From positions 65,856,522 through 65,920,521 of the forward strand of contig CM070877.1 of assembly GCA_036365515.1 (NCBI GenBank): a stretch of 64,000 nt of DNA, read 5' to 3'. Position numbers and translations under genes: made by a program. This DNA is from Torymus aiolomorphi. Lineage: Eukaryota; Arthropoda; Insecta; Hymenoptera; Torymidae. The stretch's first letter is position 1. Every line of letters begins with the position of its first letter. This document shows, piece by piece, positions 12,130-22,939 of this stretch. The notes under the pieces were generated by a model, which was not told where the DNA came from, did no database searches, and worked only from the letters and a program-made list of their open reading frames with translations.

Positions 12130-13422
12130 CTAATCAGCGATGCCAGCACCATACATAATGCTATCTGCATCTTCGAACAACAAGTTTTCCTCGGTTGTGA
12201 AGTCTCTTTAGCTCGACCTGGCTTCCTGAGAAGTAGCAAAGGTGTGGCGCGTCGCCGAACGTAAGCGCTGAACATCGCGCTCGCAGGCGTATTGCAAGAC
12301 TCTGGGACCAATTTTGACGCCCATGACCTCCATTATTTTTAAAATGGATGCGAATCTTTCATTAAATAAACATACTGCTATTTGAGTTTAAATAAACATA
12401 CTGCTATTTGAGTTGCAATTTCAACATTTTTTTTGCCAGAAAAAACGTGTTTAGGTACCATTGCCAACACGCATTTATCGAAGCTTTCGTTGTTACTTTG
12501 CGTATTGCCGCCTAAGCATCCTTCTAGTAACTCATTTCTCGTCAAATCATAGTATATTGGCCACAAGATTTCTTGGTATTCTTCAGCGAGAGCAGGAGGA
12601 TACTTATATCCTTGTAAAGAATGAGCAGCTTCAAGTATTCGATACTCGCACCACGGAGTGTCACCTGTTCGACAGTGCATATGCTGCGGCTTGACATCTA
12701 TCGAGATTTTATGATAATATGTCGCCCAAGTCGTATTGTGCATATCTTCGACAGAATTTTGATGGCGTTGAATTGCTAATTCGTAATAAGTTGACAAATC
12801 TTTCATTAATTTATTTGTCAAAGCAGCTGTTTTTGGAAGAGCATCGTGTTTTTTTTGGTGTATTTTTTTATCGGTGTTTTATTTTTCGCCTCATTTTGTT
12901 CTTCGTTAGCCTTTTTCTCTGAATTCTTAAAGCTTTTTTCTCCTGTCTCAGAGCTTCTTTACATGCAACACACATTCTAACTTTTTTACAAGAAAATCTT
13001 CTCCGTATGGAAAAACATCGAGGAGCATTTTAAATGTTTTGGCGTATCCGTCACCAATATAATAGCCGTACGGCACTGCAAATTTTTCTATTGATCGTAT
13101 GAACATCTTGACTACTTCTTGTCCTTTCCATTGCTCACAAGCTTTGCAGTAACTTCCATCGTACATTAACATCCAAAACTTTTCCGCTAAACTTTCCGAT
13201 TAAAGAAACGATGCCGATGAGGGAAGTAAAATCTCTTTTCGACCACGAACCATCGCCAAAAACAGATAAAATGTCCTCAGTATTTCCTGCCTCGGCATTC
13301 AGACGCTTTTCTTCGTCGGCGGCTTTGCGCGTCACTAAGTTGAAAACACTTGATGTTGCAGAGCTTACAAGTTCAAGTGTTTTATAAAATGCGTTTGAAT
13401 TAAATCCGAATCTTAAATCCAT
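12130..13422 (-). pseudogene. Mutator-like (MULE) transposase remnant
   Basis: On the minus strand the pieces read in order. GDGSWSKRDFTSLIGIVSLI (near 13260) has the first acidic site. A frameshift or deletion near 13150 follows. Next comes YYIGDGYAKTFKMLLDVFPY (near 13050) with the second Asp. After a scrambled lysine-rich linker comes CLGGNTQSNNESFDKC (near 12480), with the final acidic Glu. The end reads EDADSIMYGAGIAD before a stop at 12130. The order and the GAGIAD-type terminus match the arthropod proteins annotated as 'Mutator-like transposase domain'. There are at least one frameshift and several stops, including one after TSQEARSS. No inverted termini were identified. Confidence 0.7.
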
Positions 13423-14184
13423 AAAACCGCATTACAAAAACAAATCGACGATTAATCTCGTAGCCGGTTCCAATCATCGGGCACGAGTCACGTATATCTC
13501 TCCGCAAGAACAGCTGAAACACACACCTTGAAACCTAGCCCTCGCATTCCGTATTGGCTAAACGATACGTCTCTGTTAGTTCTAGTCTTAGAAGAATGTA
13601 CACGTAACTTCAGGAAATTAAGACCAGGAGATGTAGAGGGGTGATAAACAAATTCTCTCGAAAATGGTGGTATTTATGCTAAATGTTCTCGTTAAAGATG
13701 TAAAAGTTATGTTTGTTAGTAAAATTTTATTATCAACAATGTTTATAAGAAGGACTTTGCCTAAATTATAGATAAAACAAATCTCAATTATATTTTTCTA
13801 CTATTTTTATTAAGAAAATTAGAAAATTTTGAATACGGTCCCACCACTCCAAAATATTTGCAAAAATGGGATACATTGTAAGACTCATTTTCGTAAGCAT
13901 TACAATTAAGTAATCCGTCAGATCTCAAAGCACACTCAAAACGAGCTACCTGTATACTAGCTAGTCCATATAGCTACCCATATAGGAGTCCAATACTCGA
14001 CCAAATATAAACGAGAAAACCTAACCTTTAGTGAGGCGTGGGGGATTGCTTTGATGATGACACAAAGCAGCCTTTTCAACCCTCTTATTTAGATATATGT
14101 AATGTTGGTCCCGGATGGAAATAAAGTAGATTAGTTGGTACCTTCCTTCAATGATGTCTCTTGGGTGTTAACAGTTCTAACGTC
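13423..14184. other. Intergenic, no supported gene
   Basis: Mixed composition with no clear repeat. It lies downstream of the minus-strand multi-exon gene and may hold its 3' untranslated region. Confidence 0.3.
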
Positions 14185-14815
14185 TCATTTTGATAATTTC
14201 ACTTTATAAAGTGAAATAGTACTATAGTACTGTCTTTTCTGTCTTGCTGCCCGGGCATATGTAGTTAGTGCCTCCTCCAAAATATTAGTATCGCTTAGCA
14301 TCTGGATAAGGAAAGCAATTATTAAGGAAGTATTTTTACCTAATCTCTAGCATATCCGGGTGCTCATGCGGAAACCAGAATCCATAAATACACTGGATCA
14401 GCTGGGCCATGAGTATGGATGGCCAAGATCGCTCCCGTTGAATCCGTAAACCCAATCTGACATTAGTAACTTATAATAGAAGATTAAGAATTAAAATACC
14501 AAGAACCTGAGGATTGCAGCTCTATGGGCCATCAACACAAAACCTTGACCCCGGTCTAAGTTCATCTTGAGATGACGCCCATACTGATGCATCAGCAAGA
14601 AAACATGTGGCAATGATGTAATCACTCGGCACAGATATCCCCCAACGCGTACTGGTATGTGTCAAAAAGTGTTTAGTTTATCAAAATTTTTCACCACTCG
14701 CGAAGACTGAGGTCAGCCTGATCAGTGTGATCCATGCATAATTACCACACAAATAAAATTCGTTGACGTCATTGTAAGCCATGCAAAATGGGCACGCTTC
14801 ATATAGATAGTGCAG
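14185..14815 (-). CDS. Four-exon gene fragment, product unrecognised
   Basis: Reading the minus strand, four short open segments are joined by GT-AG introns whose phases all agree. Exon A is 14815-14746 (LHYLYEACPFCMAYND...), exon B 14651-14507 (RVGGYLCRVITSLPHVFLLM...), exon C 14456-14340 (LGLRIQRERSWPSILMAQLI...) and exon D 14293-14185, ending at a TGA. Together they give about 146 residues. Introns are 94, 50 and 46 bases, typical of insect minimal introns. Exon D needs the second of two AGs: the first, at 14302, gives an immediate stop. The upstream acceptor of exon A (GTTTTGACAG) implies earlier exons, perhaps lost where a hairpin and a Penelope element now lie. I do not recognise the protein. 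Exon B is moderately hydrophobic and cysteine-containing, exon D basic. Confidence 0.5.
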
Positions 14816-14954
14816 CTGTCAAAACATCTGTCAAAACAAACATATCGTATCTATCTCTGACTGTTAATATCCTATAGAAAAACGGGCGAAATTTCTAGGG
14901 TTTCGTAAAGGTTGATTACTTTAAGGAATACTATAAAATTGGTGGTGGAGATAC

Positions 14955-15209
14955 TTTGCAAAATATAAAATAAAACTAGAGAAAATCAACTTCTATTTGC
15001 TTATCCCAAAATTAAAAAGTGTTGACTCCTTCAAATGTTTTGACCGTTCAAAGTTGAGCGTAGAAAAGGCACAAAATTACGTAAGTCATAACAAATCGGC
15101 AGCCCACTCATCGGTCAGTTGAAGACTTTTGAAGGAATCAACATTTTTTAATTTTCAAAAAAGCAAATAAAAACTAGTTTTCTCTAGTTTTATTTTCTTT
15201 TTTTGCAAA
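14955..15209. mobile_element. Hairpin (foldback) element
   Basis: TTTGCAAAATATAAAATAAA plus ACTAGAGAAAA at the left returns inverted at the right. The inner arms contain GTTGACTCCTTCAAA and TTTGAAGGAATCAAC-like words. About 250 bp in all, non-coding. It sits directly upstream of the multi-exon gene fragment. Confidence 0.7.
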
Positions 15210-15668
15210 TTTGTCTAGGATATTTCTAAGATAAATGAGAAAAAAAGGTGTCATCAAGACTTTTTTAATTTTACGTGATTTGTTTCCTATATTATATGCT
15301 ACAAAGAGTAGGAAAAACCAGGCTCAAAAGGTGTGCATTAAAAAAAAATTATTAGCCACTTTTCAGGACACGCTACTGCATTTTTCTCGTAGATTTCGTC
15401 ACATATGTCTCAGATATAAAATATTTTCCAATATTCATATTGCAAAGTAAGAATGCGTATAGCATACCAAATAATTATTTCAAGTAATAGCAAAAAATTT
15501 GATTCCACAAAATTTCATTACTTATAAAAATGATTTAAGTAATTATCTTTATCTTTTTCATTTTTATCTTTGTGAGATTTCCTTAGCAGGTATCGTTGAA
15601 CAAATTGCAAGATTTTCGATACGTGGTAAGTTAAAGGTATATATTACAAAAGTAAACTTATTTTTATT
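15210..15668. other. 5' flank of the Penelope-like element
   Basis: AT-rich and without a recognisable domain. It may be untranslated element sequence. Confidence 0.3.
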
Positions 15669-18321
15669 ATGGATAAAGTTAAAATTAAATTAGATAGAAA
15701 ACTCAATGGCATTTATTTCAAAAAATATAAATGTGAATTAGAAAAAGATAGATATAGAGAAGATTCACCGATTAATAAAGTAGGGGTCAATCTCCGAAAC
15801 AATAATACACGGGTTGTCGACCCCGTGGATTCGACTTTGAAATCAGAAAAATGGTGTGTCAATGTTTCGGATATTGAACTACCTTCTTATGTCAATGACA
15901 TATTAAAGCTAGGTGAAAAGTTTAACTTTAATAATAGATTCGACGATAGATTGGCTAAGTTTTGTTAAGAATTTTGAAGCTTTCCTTAAAAATTATCCTG
16001 AAAATGAAAAGATCCCGAAAATAAGAGGTAGTTTTTTTAATGTTATAAAAAAATTTCATAATAAAGAGTTATCGATTCATTCACATGTAGATAAACAATT
16101 TAAAATGGATTTAGTTAAAACTAAAGAATTTTTGAAACGAAATCAGGATATTTGAATAACGAGAGCTGATAAAGGAAATGCCACAGTGATTATTACAAAA
16201 TCATCGTATAATGAAAAAGTAGAATCGCTATTTGGTGATAACAAATATTATGCAAAAATCTAATCAAATCCTCTATCTTCGTTAGAAAGGAAAACTAATG
16301 AATTGACAAAATGGTTAAACAAAATCGATTTCATATCTAATGGAACAAAATTAGAACCAATTTTACAAAAATTTAATATTTCCAAAGCATATGGGTTGAT
16401 TAAAATACATAAAACGGATTTCCCAGTTCGACCCATCATCTCTACCATAAATATTTTTCGCAAAATTCTTACAAAATAGCTTAAAAACTCCGTTTTCTCA
16501 TATTGACAATAGCGAAAAACTAAAAGAAAAGATTGATAATATTCTAATTCCGCACGACCACGAAATTATTAGCTTTGATGTTGTCAGTTTATTCACAAAT
16601 GTACCTGAATATTTGGTGTACAATGCTATAGAAAAGAGATTGCACCAACTGTATAATAAAATCAATCTGAATTGCTCTGAATTTATTAAGTTATTAAGTT
16701 CATATTAAATAATAATTTTGTTCAGTTTAATGAAAAATTTTATAGACAAACTTTTGGTTGTGCTATGGGAAACCCGATTAGTCCTATTTTATCTGATATT
16801 GTTATGGAAGATCTAGAATTACATTGTATAAACAAATTACAGTCCAAGCCTTTGTTTTATTTTCGGTATGTAGATGACATTATATTATATATACAAAAAA
16901 ATGACATAGAACATACCTTGAATGTCTTTAATTTGTATGATAAAAATTTACAGTTTACAGTAGAAAGATTCAAAAACAATAGTATTAGTTTTCTTGATTT
17001 AAGAATAATGATTAATGATCATAGACATATTATAAAGAATTGGTATAGAAAACCGACTTTCTCTGGTAGATATCTCAATTTTAATTCTCACCATCCTCCC
17101 TGGTAGAAATTAGTCCATTAAAAATGGGAAGGAAAACAGAAACTGGCCATTAGAAATGGCTAGTTATTAGACAGATATGTAACGCTTTTTTTATCAACTT
17201 CTCCCATTTTATGGAATGGCCCTAATCTGAAAATCTTTACATTAAAATTTCATAACAATTCAATCATATATTTTAAAACTTATACTTTTAAGAGATAGTT
17301 TACCGAGCTTTAAACAAAATTTAGTAATCTTTGTATACCGCTTTATTCTATAGGATATAAACCAAAATCGTTATTTTGACACGTGACTCTATCTCTCTTA
17401 CTCATCGCCATAGCAAATCGCTTGTTACTAGATTTATAATGGCTTCATCGACTAGCTATTTTGACTAGCATTAAAATGCCAAATTAATAGATAGTACAAA
17501 ATTGTGACCATCTTTGCGGCCAATAAATGTGAAAAATAGGTTAAAAAAATCGTTACACTTATGGAAGAAAATTGGAGTCCATTTTTTTGCCATTTTGGAT
17601 CAAACTAGCCATTTACTGCTCAAAAAATGATTTCAATTTCCACCAGGGCTTTGGTGAATAAAATTGCGATTATTTATAGTTTGTTTGATCGGACAATAAA
17701 GCTGTCGCATAAATCCTTTCGCAAAAAAAATATTTTGTTCATTAAAGATGTCTTAAAATATAATAATTATCCACTAGATTTACTTAACTTTTATATAATA
17801 AAAAGACTAAAAAAGATTTGCTCGACATCTAGTTCCTCACATGGATATATTAGTGTTAATAAGACTTTTATAAGTTTGCCTTTTGTTAAAGAATTAGAAG
17901 GCTTCACAAAAAAAAAAGAAAATTTTTTTTTTAAACGCCTTAACACAAATGTAGTATTTAGCATGAATAATAAATTAAATAATGTTATAATATTTGGCAA
18001 GAATAAGAATAAAAATTTCAATAAGTCTAATGTTATTTATAAAATTAATTGTGAAAATTGTAATGCGTTCTACGTAGGACAGATATGTAGACGTCAGGCG
18101 TTAGAATACAAAAACATCATAAAAAATATTGTGATGAGGACAAAAATTCTTCATTATTTATACATAAAACAGAGAACTCACATAATATAAATTTTCAAGA
18201 CGTAAAAATTTTAGATACAGAATTCAACACTGGTAAAAGATTGTTCACACAAGCTTTATATATACACACGCAAAAAAATTTTATGAATAAACAATTTGAA
18301 ATTACAAAATTACCAAAGTAA
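15669..18321 (+). pseudogene. Penelope-like element: reverse transcriptase plus GIY-YIG endonuclease, decayed
   Basis: A set of linked plus-strand pieces follows the order of Penelope proteins. The N-terminal part is at 15669-16155. ITRADKGNATVIITKSSYNE lies around 16160, YGLIKIHKTDFPVRPIIST around 16390, ISFDVVSLFTNVP around 16570, then GNPISPILSDIVMEDLE and the catalytic FRYVDDIILY at about 16765-16910. After the MITE insertion comes a GIY-YIG endonuclease, NVIYKINCENCNAFYVGQ, near 18030, and it ends ITKLPK-stop at 18321. Breaks include frameshifts near 15960, 16460, 16700 and 18130 and stops near 16153 and 16261. The element would copy RNA into DNA and nick its target with the GIY-YIG domain; this copy is dead. 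Confidence 0.85.
17098..17648. mobile_element. 551-bp MITE interrupting the Penelope ORF
   Basis: Inverted ends CCCTGGTAGAAATT and AATTTCCACCAGGG bound a non-coding insert. It splits the Penelope reading frame exactly within a conserved HHP-type motif: SHHP before, LVNKIAIIYSLFDRTIKLSH after. The target duplication is not clear (at most CT or CTT). Confidence 0.8.
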
Positions 18322-18325
18322 ATAC

Positions 18326-18359
18326 AGTATTTTTTCTCCCCCCGGGAAGAAAGTACGTC
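18326..18359. repeat. Left member of an inverted flanking motif
   Basis: AGTATTTTTTCTC, a short gap, then CCGGGAAGAAAGTACGTC. The reverse complement, nearly identical, is at 21975-22009. The pair brackets the recombinase block. Confidence 0.7.
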
Positions 18360-18480
18360 TCCCGCTTCCCAACATTAAAGAGCAAAGTGAGTCGTTCTCT
18401 CCCTGTCACGTGACAACACCAACTGACGTCTAACTGCAAACGCATGCCGATATTTTTACATATATCTAGTATATTGTGAC

Positions 18481-18666
18481 ACGGGTGCGGGAGTCAATGG
18501 GAGTCGATTATTTAGCTCATGTGACTTTTTGGACGAGCGAAGTGAGTACAAACAAGTCACATGAGCTAATTAATCGACTTACGCACTAATTTCGAACAGT
18601 ATTTAATACCACGAACGCCAAAAAATCATACCAAAGTTGTGATTTTGAGGTTAGAGTGGTATAAAA
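18481..18666 (-). repeat. Hairpin-bearing repeat, copy 1 (other copy at 35103-35256)
   Basis: GATTATTTAGCTCATGTGAC pairs with GTCACATGAGCTAATTAATC across about 30 bases. The flank ACCAAAGTTGTGATTTTGAG and GGTTAGAGTGGTATAAAAT recurs inverted at 35.1 kb together with a matching hairpin. A dispersed non-coding family. Confidence 0.75.
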
Positions 18667-18890
18667 TATAATAAAATACAAAGGCGAAGAAGGGCCATTT
18701 ACATGGTTTTATTAGTTTTATTTGTTAATAATAAGTAATGTTTATTCATATTTTAGAAAACCATTAAATACAAAATTAATGAAATACAAAACATTAATGT
18801 AGTTAACATTCTAATGAACAAAATATTCCAATTTCTTTGGCATTAATATTTAACTTGATAATAATTATTATAAATAAATATAATATATAT

Positions 18891-20344
18891 TTATTGTTTA
18901 AAATCACAATTTGAATAATTGTTATTAACTAAATGATGTATTACACAATTATGAAATTGAACAAACGAAGATTTCAAAGTAACCTCCTTCATTGCACTAT
19001 CTTCTTTATTCAAATATTCAGCATTTTTAGCACTATCTTCTTTATTCAAATTAGCATTCTTAATGTCTTGGAAGATAACTCTTTTTTTTGTAGTTCTATT
19101 AGCTTGATATGATGAAAAATCATTAGTGACTTCTACAGTTTCTTGTACAAAATCTTTTCGTAGATTTGAATCATCTGTCAGTTGAGTATCATCGATGCCA
19201 TTAATGTCAAAATAAGGATATTTATCCGTATCATCTGTATGTGCATCTGCTGAAGTAGCCGCTGACACATTAGTTGCAACTATATTATGAACTGGTGAAG
19301 TTCTAATTTGTATATTTTCTTTAGCAGATGCATTATCTGAATTAATAATACCTTGAAATATTTTTTTTCTATTAGCTAATGAATGTTCTATGTAACCTTC
19401 TGCCACCGTACTTGACTTCCAACCACCTAACTGTTTAACGGTTGTTCAATTAGCACCAGAGTTGGCTAGTAAAGTGGCAGCTGTTCTTCGTAAACAATGT
19501 CCTGTGTATGTTTCTGGGTCCTTCAACTTCAAAAACACAGCAATAGCCTTGGGAACTTCACTGATTTTATTTTTACCTATTACCTGTCTTGTACATACTC
19601 CATCTCTATATTGCAGGAAAAATCTGTCAGTAGTTAAACCATTTGGCCTCAGTTTGATGTAGTCCTTGACTTTGCCATAAAGCTCTATACCAATAACAAA
19701 ATTTCTTGGATAGTAATTCTTCGTATCTCGTACTGTTACTATGAATTGGTTTCCAGTGTCTTCTATATTACTCATATTCATATCGCATATTTCTTGACAT
19801 CTCATTGCACCGCATATCCCAAAAATAAGAATAACCTGCAATACATATGAACACTTCATACATTTATCATAAAAATTAGCTACCTAAAAGACAAATTGAA
19901 TAATGTGGAAATACCTTTGAACATAAATATATTAAATCTTCACTGTTTTTCAAAAATAACTGGACTTGTTCCCAAGTTAATACGCTTGACTTCTTTGCTT
20001 TGTAACCTTTATTTTTATTCTTAAGCAGAGTTTTTAAATTTTCATATTTATTAATATTGATACCATGTCGAAGATTTAAGGTTGTTCTTAACATTGACCA
20101 CTGCGCCCAGAGTGGATGGTTTTAACTTTTTTGATAAATCTTCAAAGTAAACTATTAGCACATTTTCATTAAATAACTTTGCCTTCTGGTCAATTTTCCA
20201 TTTTATAAAACTATTATAAGTATTTTCATATTTCAGACATGATTTTGCAGGTAACAATTTATTAATGATCAGTTTTTCTTCTGCCTCAAAATCTCTGATG
20301 ATTGATTCCTCATCTATATCGGAATCAGATGAATCAACATCCAT
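18891..20344 (-). pseudogene. Crypton-type tyrosine recombinase with a 79-bp intron
   Basis: Minus strand from 20344. An acidic N-terminus is followed by a SAM-like N-terminal domain, a frameshift near 20112, then LTWEQVQLFLKNSEDLIYLC. A GT-AG intron (19914-19836) is removed in phase 0, giving VILIFGICGAMRCQEI with the catalytic Arg. Next come GHCLRRTAATLLANSGAN (His-x-x-Arg), a TGA at 19448-19446, GGWKSS (Trp) and AEGYIEHS with the nucleophilic Tyr. All signature residues of tyrosine recombinases are present in order. Such proteins in animal genomes mostly come from Crypton or DIRS-type elements; no reverse transcriptase is adjacent, favouring Crypton. One frameshift and one stop disable it. 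The C-terminal tail repeats LNKEDSA. Confidence 0.75.
19836..19914 (-). other. Intron in the recombinase gene
   Basis: AAG|GTATTT donor and TTGCAG|GTT acceptor, phase 0. Removal joins LIYLCSK directly to VILIFGICGAMR. The unspliced frame stops after about 12 codons. Confidence 0.65.
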
Positions 20345-20467
20345 TTTCTGCCATGGAAATATTATAGGTTATGATCAGCTGAGTACTATTACATTATCAC
20401 ATATTACTATAAGAGTGAGTTTTGTACTCTATAGTTAAAATTGTCTATTAATATTAGAAAAGTTATT

Positions 20468-20469
<2 letters not shown>

Positions 20470-20557
<88 letters not shown>
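20470..20557. repeat. (AT)n microsatellite
   Basis: Over 40 uninterrupted TA units. Confidence 0.95.
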
Positions 20558-20560
<3 letters not shown>

Positions 20561-20799
20561 TGTGCCTCTTGGTACACGATTGTGCTTCGTGTAACACGGT
20601 TGTGTCACGCGTATTTTCAATCCTCTGGCACGCTTCCTTTTGTGTCGAATAATGGACTGGTCCGAGCACAGCTCCTATTATCCTTGGCGATGACTTACTC
20701 GGCTTCCCGAACGTCACGCGTTCCGATGGTCGTCTTCTTGATGATGTTTCTTCTTTCCTCGTAGAAACCTCGCTATATGGACGACGAGCGTCTCGCATC

Positions 20800-20960
20800 T
20801 TGATACTGTAGCGAGCGATATCCACGCGGATGCTACGTGGATGGACTGATATGGACCCCGTAGCGAGTAGGCTCCACGCGGGTACTCCTTGGCTTGAGTG
20901 ATGTAGACCCCGTAGCGTGTACGCTGCACGCGGGTTGTCCGTTAATTGAGAGGCGTGAAC
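20800..20960. repeat. Minisatellite, about 62-bp units
   Basis: About 2.5 copies of a unit with CCCCGTAGCG followed about 10 bases later by CCACGCGGGT or GCACGCGGGT. GC-rich, within an LTR-element interior or flank. A second pair of related segments (GCTGGCTTAACCGTG) occurs at about 21037 and 21133. Confidence 0.7.
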
Positions 20961-21476
20961 CCCTTTCCGACTCGTTGCACTAGCCGGCAACGATTAGATG
21001 ATCATCGTCCAATCGCGATGATTCTAAAGCTGGCTTAACCGTGACTCTTCTATCGAAAATGCCACTTGTTGCTCTTGACTGCAACAAGATGGCTGCCAAT
21101 CACCGTACGAAAGCGGTGATTCTAGAGCTGGCTTAACCGTGGCTCTTGGCGACGTCTTGGAGTCGGTAGACACGCACACTCCAAGGCGCTTTCAGAAATG
21201 GGGAGAATAGCAATTGATGTGCTATTTCCCCTAGGAAGCCTTAGATATTGGCTTCCGAGTGCACACGACGGCGAATTAACGAAAGAGACAGAGACAGCAA
21301 CGTACGCGCGATGTCAACATGTGGGCACATGTGACTTTTACGGCACTCACGACCACGAACACTTTGATGCGTACCTGCAAAAGAAGATAGCTATCTCTAC
21401 GCCACTCGAGAGTGAGCGTAGAAGATAGAGAGAGGCTTCTTCGGCGTGGCCATGTCGATGTCCTCTCCCACGATCT

Positions 21477-21823
21477 GGCTCGAAGGACCAAATGTTTTTA
21501 TGATGTAATGAAGGATGATGGATCGTGAATTAGGCTGGTTCGTAAATTGAAAAACTTCCGTGTAGAGATAAAAGTGATTTATTGAATCTGCCGTCGCGCC
21601 ACTGTAAGCGTACAGGTGTTGCTGTTCTCTCTGCCATCGCGTGCTGAACTGGAGCCGGCCGGCGCTGCGGAGTGCCGTCGGCGTGCCTTGGTAGTTGGAG
21701 GGGCGGTAAGAGAGGACCGCGTGGAGAGCGCTCACTGGCTGCGCACCTGCGGTAGCCGAATATCGCCTTATATGGCGTGATGACGTCAGCGTCTCGAATG
21801 TTCGAGGCGTTGGATCGCCAACA
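21477..21823 (-). mobile_element. BEL/Pao-like LTR with start of internal region
   Basis: On the minus strand TGTTGGCGATCC begins the unit at 21823, with CCATATAAGG (TATA-type) about 50 bases in and AATAAA at 21583-21578. It ends near 21501 in TTACATCA and is followed by TTTGGTCCTTCGAGCC, a phrase I associate with the start of BEL/Pao internal regions. No polyprotein follows, so it is a truncated copy or solo LTR. The family call is from memory of that motif. Confidence 0.45.
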
Positions 21824-21974
21824 CTTACTCTAATATTAGTGATAATAAATATAAAAAACTACTTATATCCTTCAGGGTTAAGAAGAACCTTCGATGTTGA
21901 ATTATCTCCAAGTGACTCGCGAGTACACTTGTAGATAAAAATATATGTATATTCACATAAATATTTGGCTATGG

Positions 21975-22009
21975 GACGTACTTTCTTCCCGGTTCGAGAA
22001 AAAATAGTA
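21975..22009. repeat. Right member of an inverted flanking motif
   Basis: Inverted copy of 18326-18359. Immediately outside is a GC-rich imperfect palindrome (CCGCTCTCGGCGCGAG... CGCCGGGAGCGAACG, 22034-22100). Confidence 0.7.
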
Positions 22010-22378
22010 TACGCCACTCGGGAAGTAAATGTAACGACCGCTCTCGGCGCGAGTGTACCGCCCTCGCTGCGCTCGGGCGCCGGGAGCGAACGCTACACTT
22101 TCCTCCTATGTTGCGTAATCTACTATTGATTAATAATGTCGAATTTTTGTCCTCTTTGAATTAGAATAACTGAGTATTGTAGACGAGCAGGTATTAGGAG
22201 CATATTATTAGTAGAGCTATGTGCCGTACACTATCCCTCGTATTCGAAGACGTGTTTGCCTAATACCTCTTCCCGTTCTCGAACTCTGTTAGTGGGCTGT
22301 GTCCCAGCTACTTACATATACTGTCTTATTTATGTACGTTCACACCTTTTATTACACACACTTATTTAAATATTAGAC
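22010..22378. other. Intergenic sequence, GC-rich palindrome then AT-rich
   Basis: Apart from the GC-rich dyad at its start, I see no gene or repeat. Confidence 0.3.
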
Positions 22379-22386
22379 TATATAAA
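22379..22386 (+). promoter_or_regulatory. TATA box of a Penelope-type terminal repeat
   Basis: TATATAAA about 170 bases upstream of hammerhead-like motif 2, matching the arrangement at the other two Penelope ends. Confidence 0.35.
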
Positions 22387-22558
22387 GAGAAATAATGGAT
22401 TATGTTACTATTGACGGGTGGACTGTTTTCCATGTAACACATGGACTATTAACATTTGATTGTAAGTTTGTAATCTCTTTTATTTATTTCATGTGTAAAA
22501 TATTTCTCTTTTGGAAATTATTAAAATAATATTAACTACCGTTGTATATATTAGATTC

Positions 22559-22590
22559 CTGAAGAGGGACAAAAATAAATTGTCCGAAAC
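22559..22590 (+). ncRNA. Hammerhead-ribozyme-like motif 2
   Basis: CTGAAGA (allowed form of CUGANGA), stem GGAC/GTCC with a loop of about 11 bases, then GAAACGTC. This contains the core plus a possible GUC triplet. It may be the 3' terminal repeat of the Penelope element whose ORF ends at 18321, separated by later insertions. Confidence 0.5.
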
Positions 22591-22939
22591 GTCGACGGAT
22601 AAAAAGAAAATTCGTGTTGTTATATTAATTACCTTTTTATTAATAACACCGTAGTGATAGTAAATTTGGCCATTAGCTGCAAGATTTGGGATATTAGAAG
22701 AAACCCACATAGCATGAAAGCTTCCCAGTGAAAGATTCAAGAAATATTCCAATGGAAGCTTTCATCAACCTTTTTAAAAGATAATTGAAACTTTCAGATA
22801 GATTCCATTGTAAGGTTTCTTGTAAGCTTCCCGGAAGGTTAAAGCAATATTACAATCAAGATTGCTAAATGTCCTTTCGACGAATATTACATGAAAGCTT
22901 CTAGAAAGCTTACGGGAATCTTACGTGAAATATTCCAAG

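Noticed and set aside
20435..20990. Open frames containing long Ile-Tyr runs on both strands
   Set aside because: Translation of the (AT)n tract extended into flanks; no domain and no splice or start evidence.
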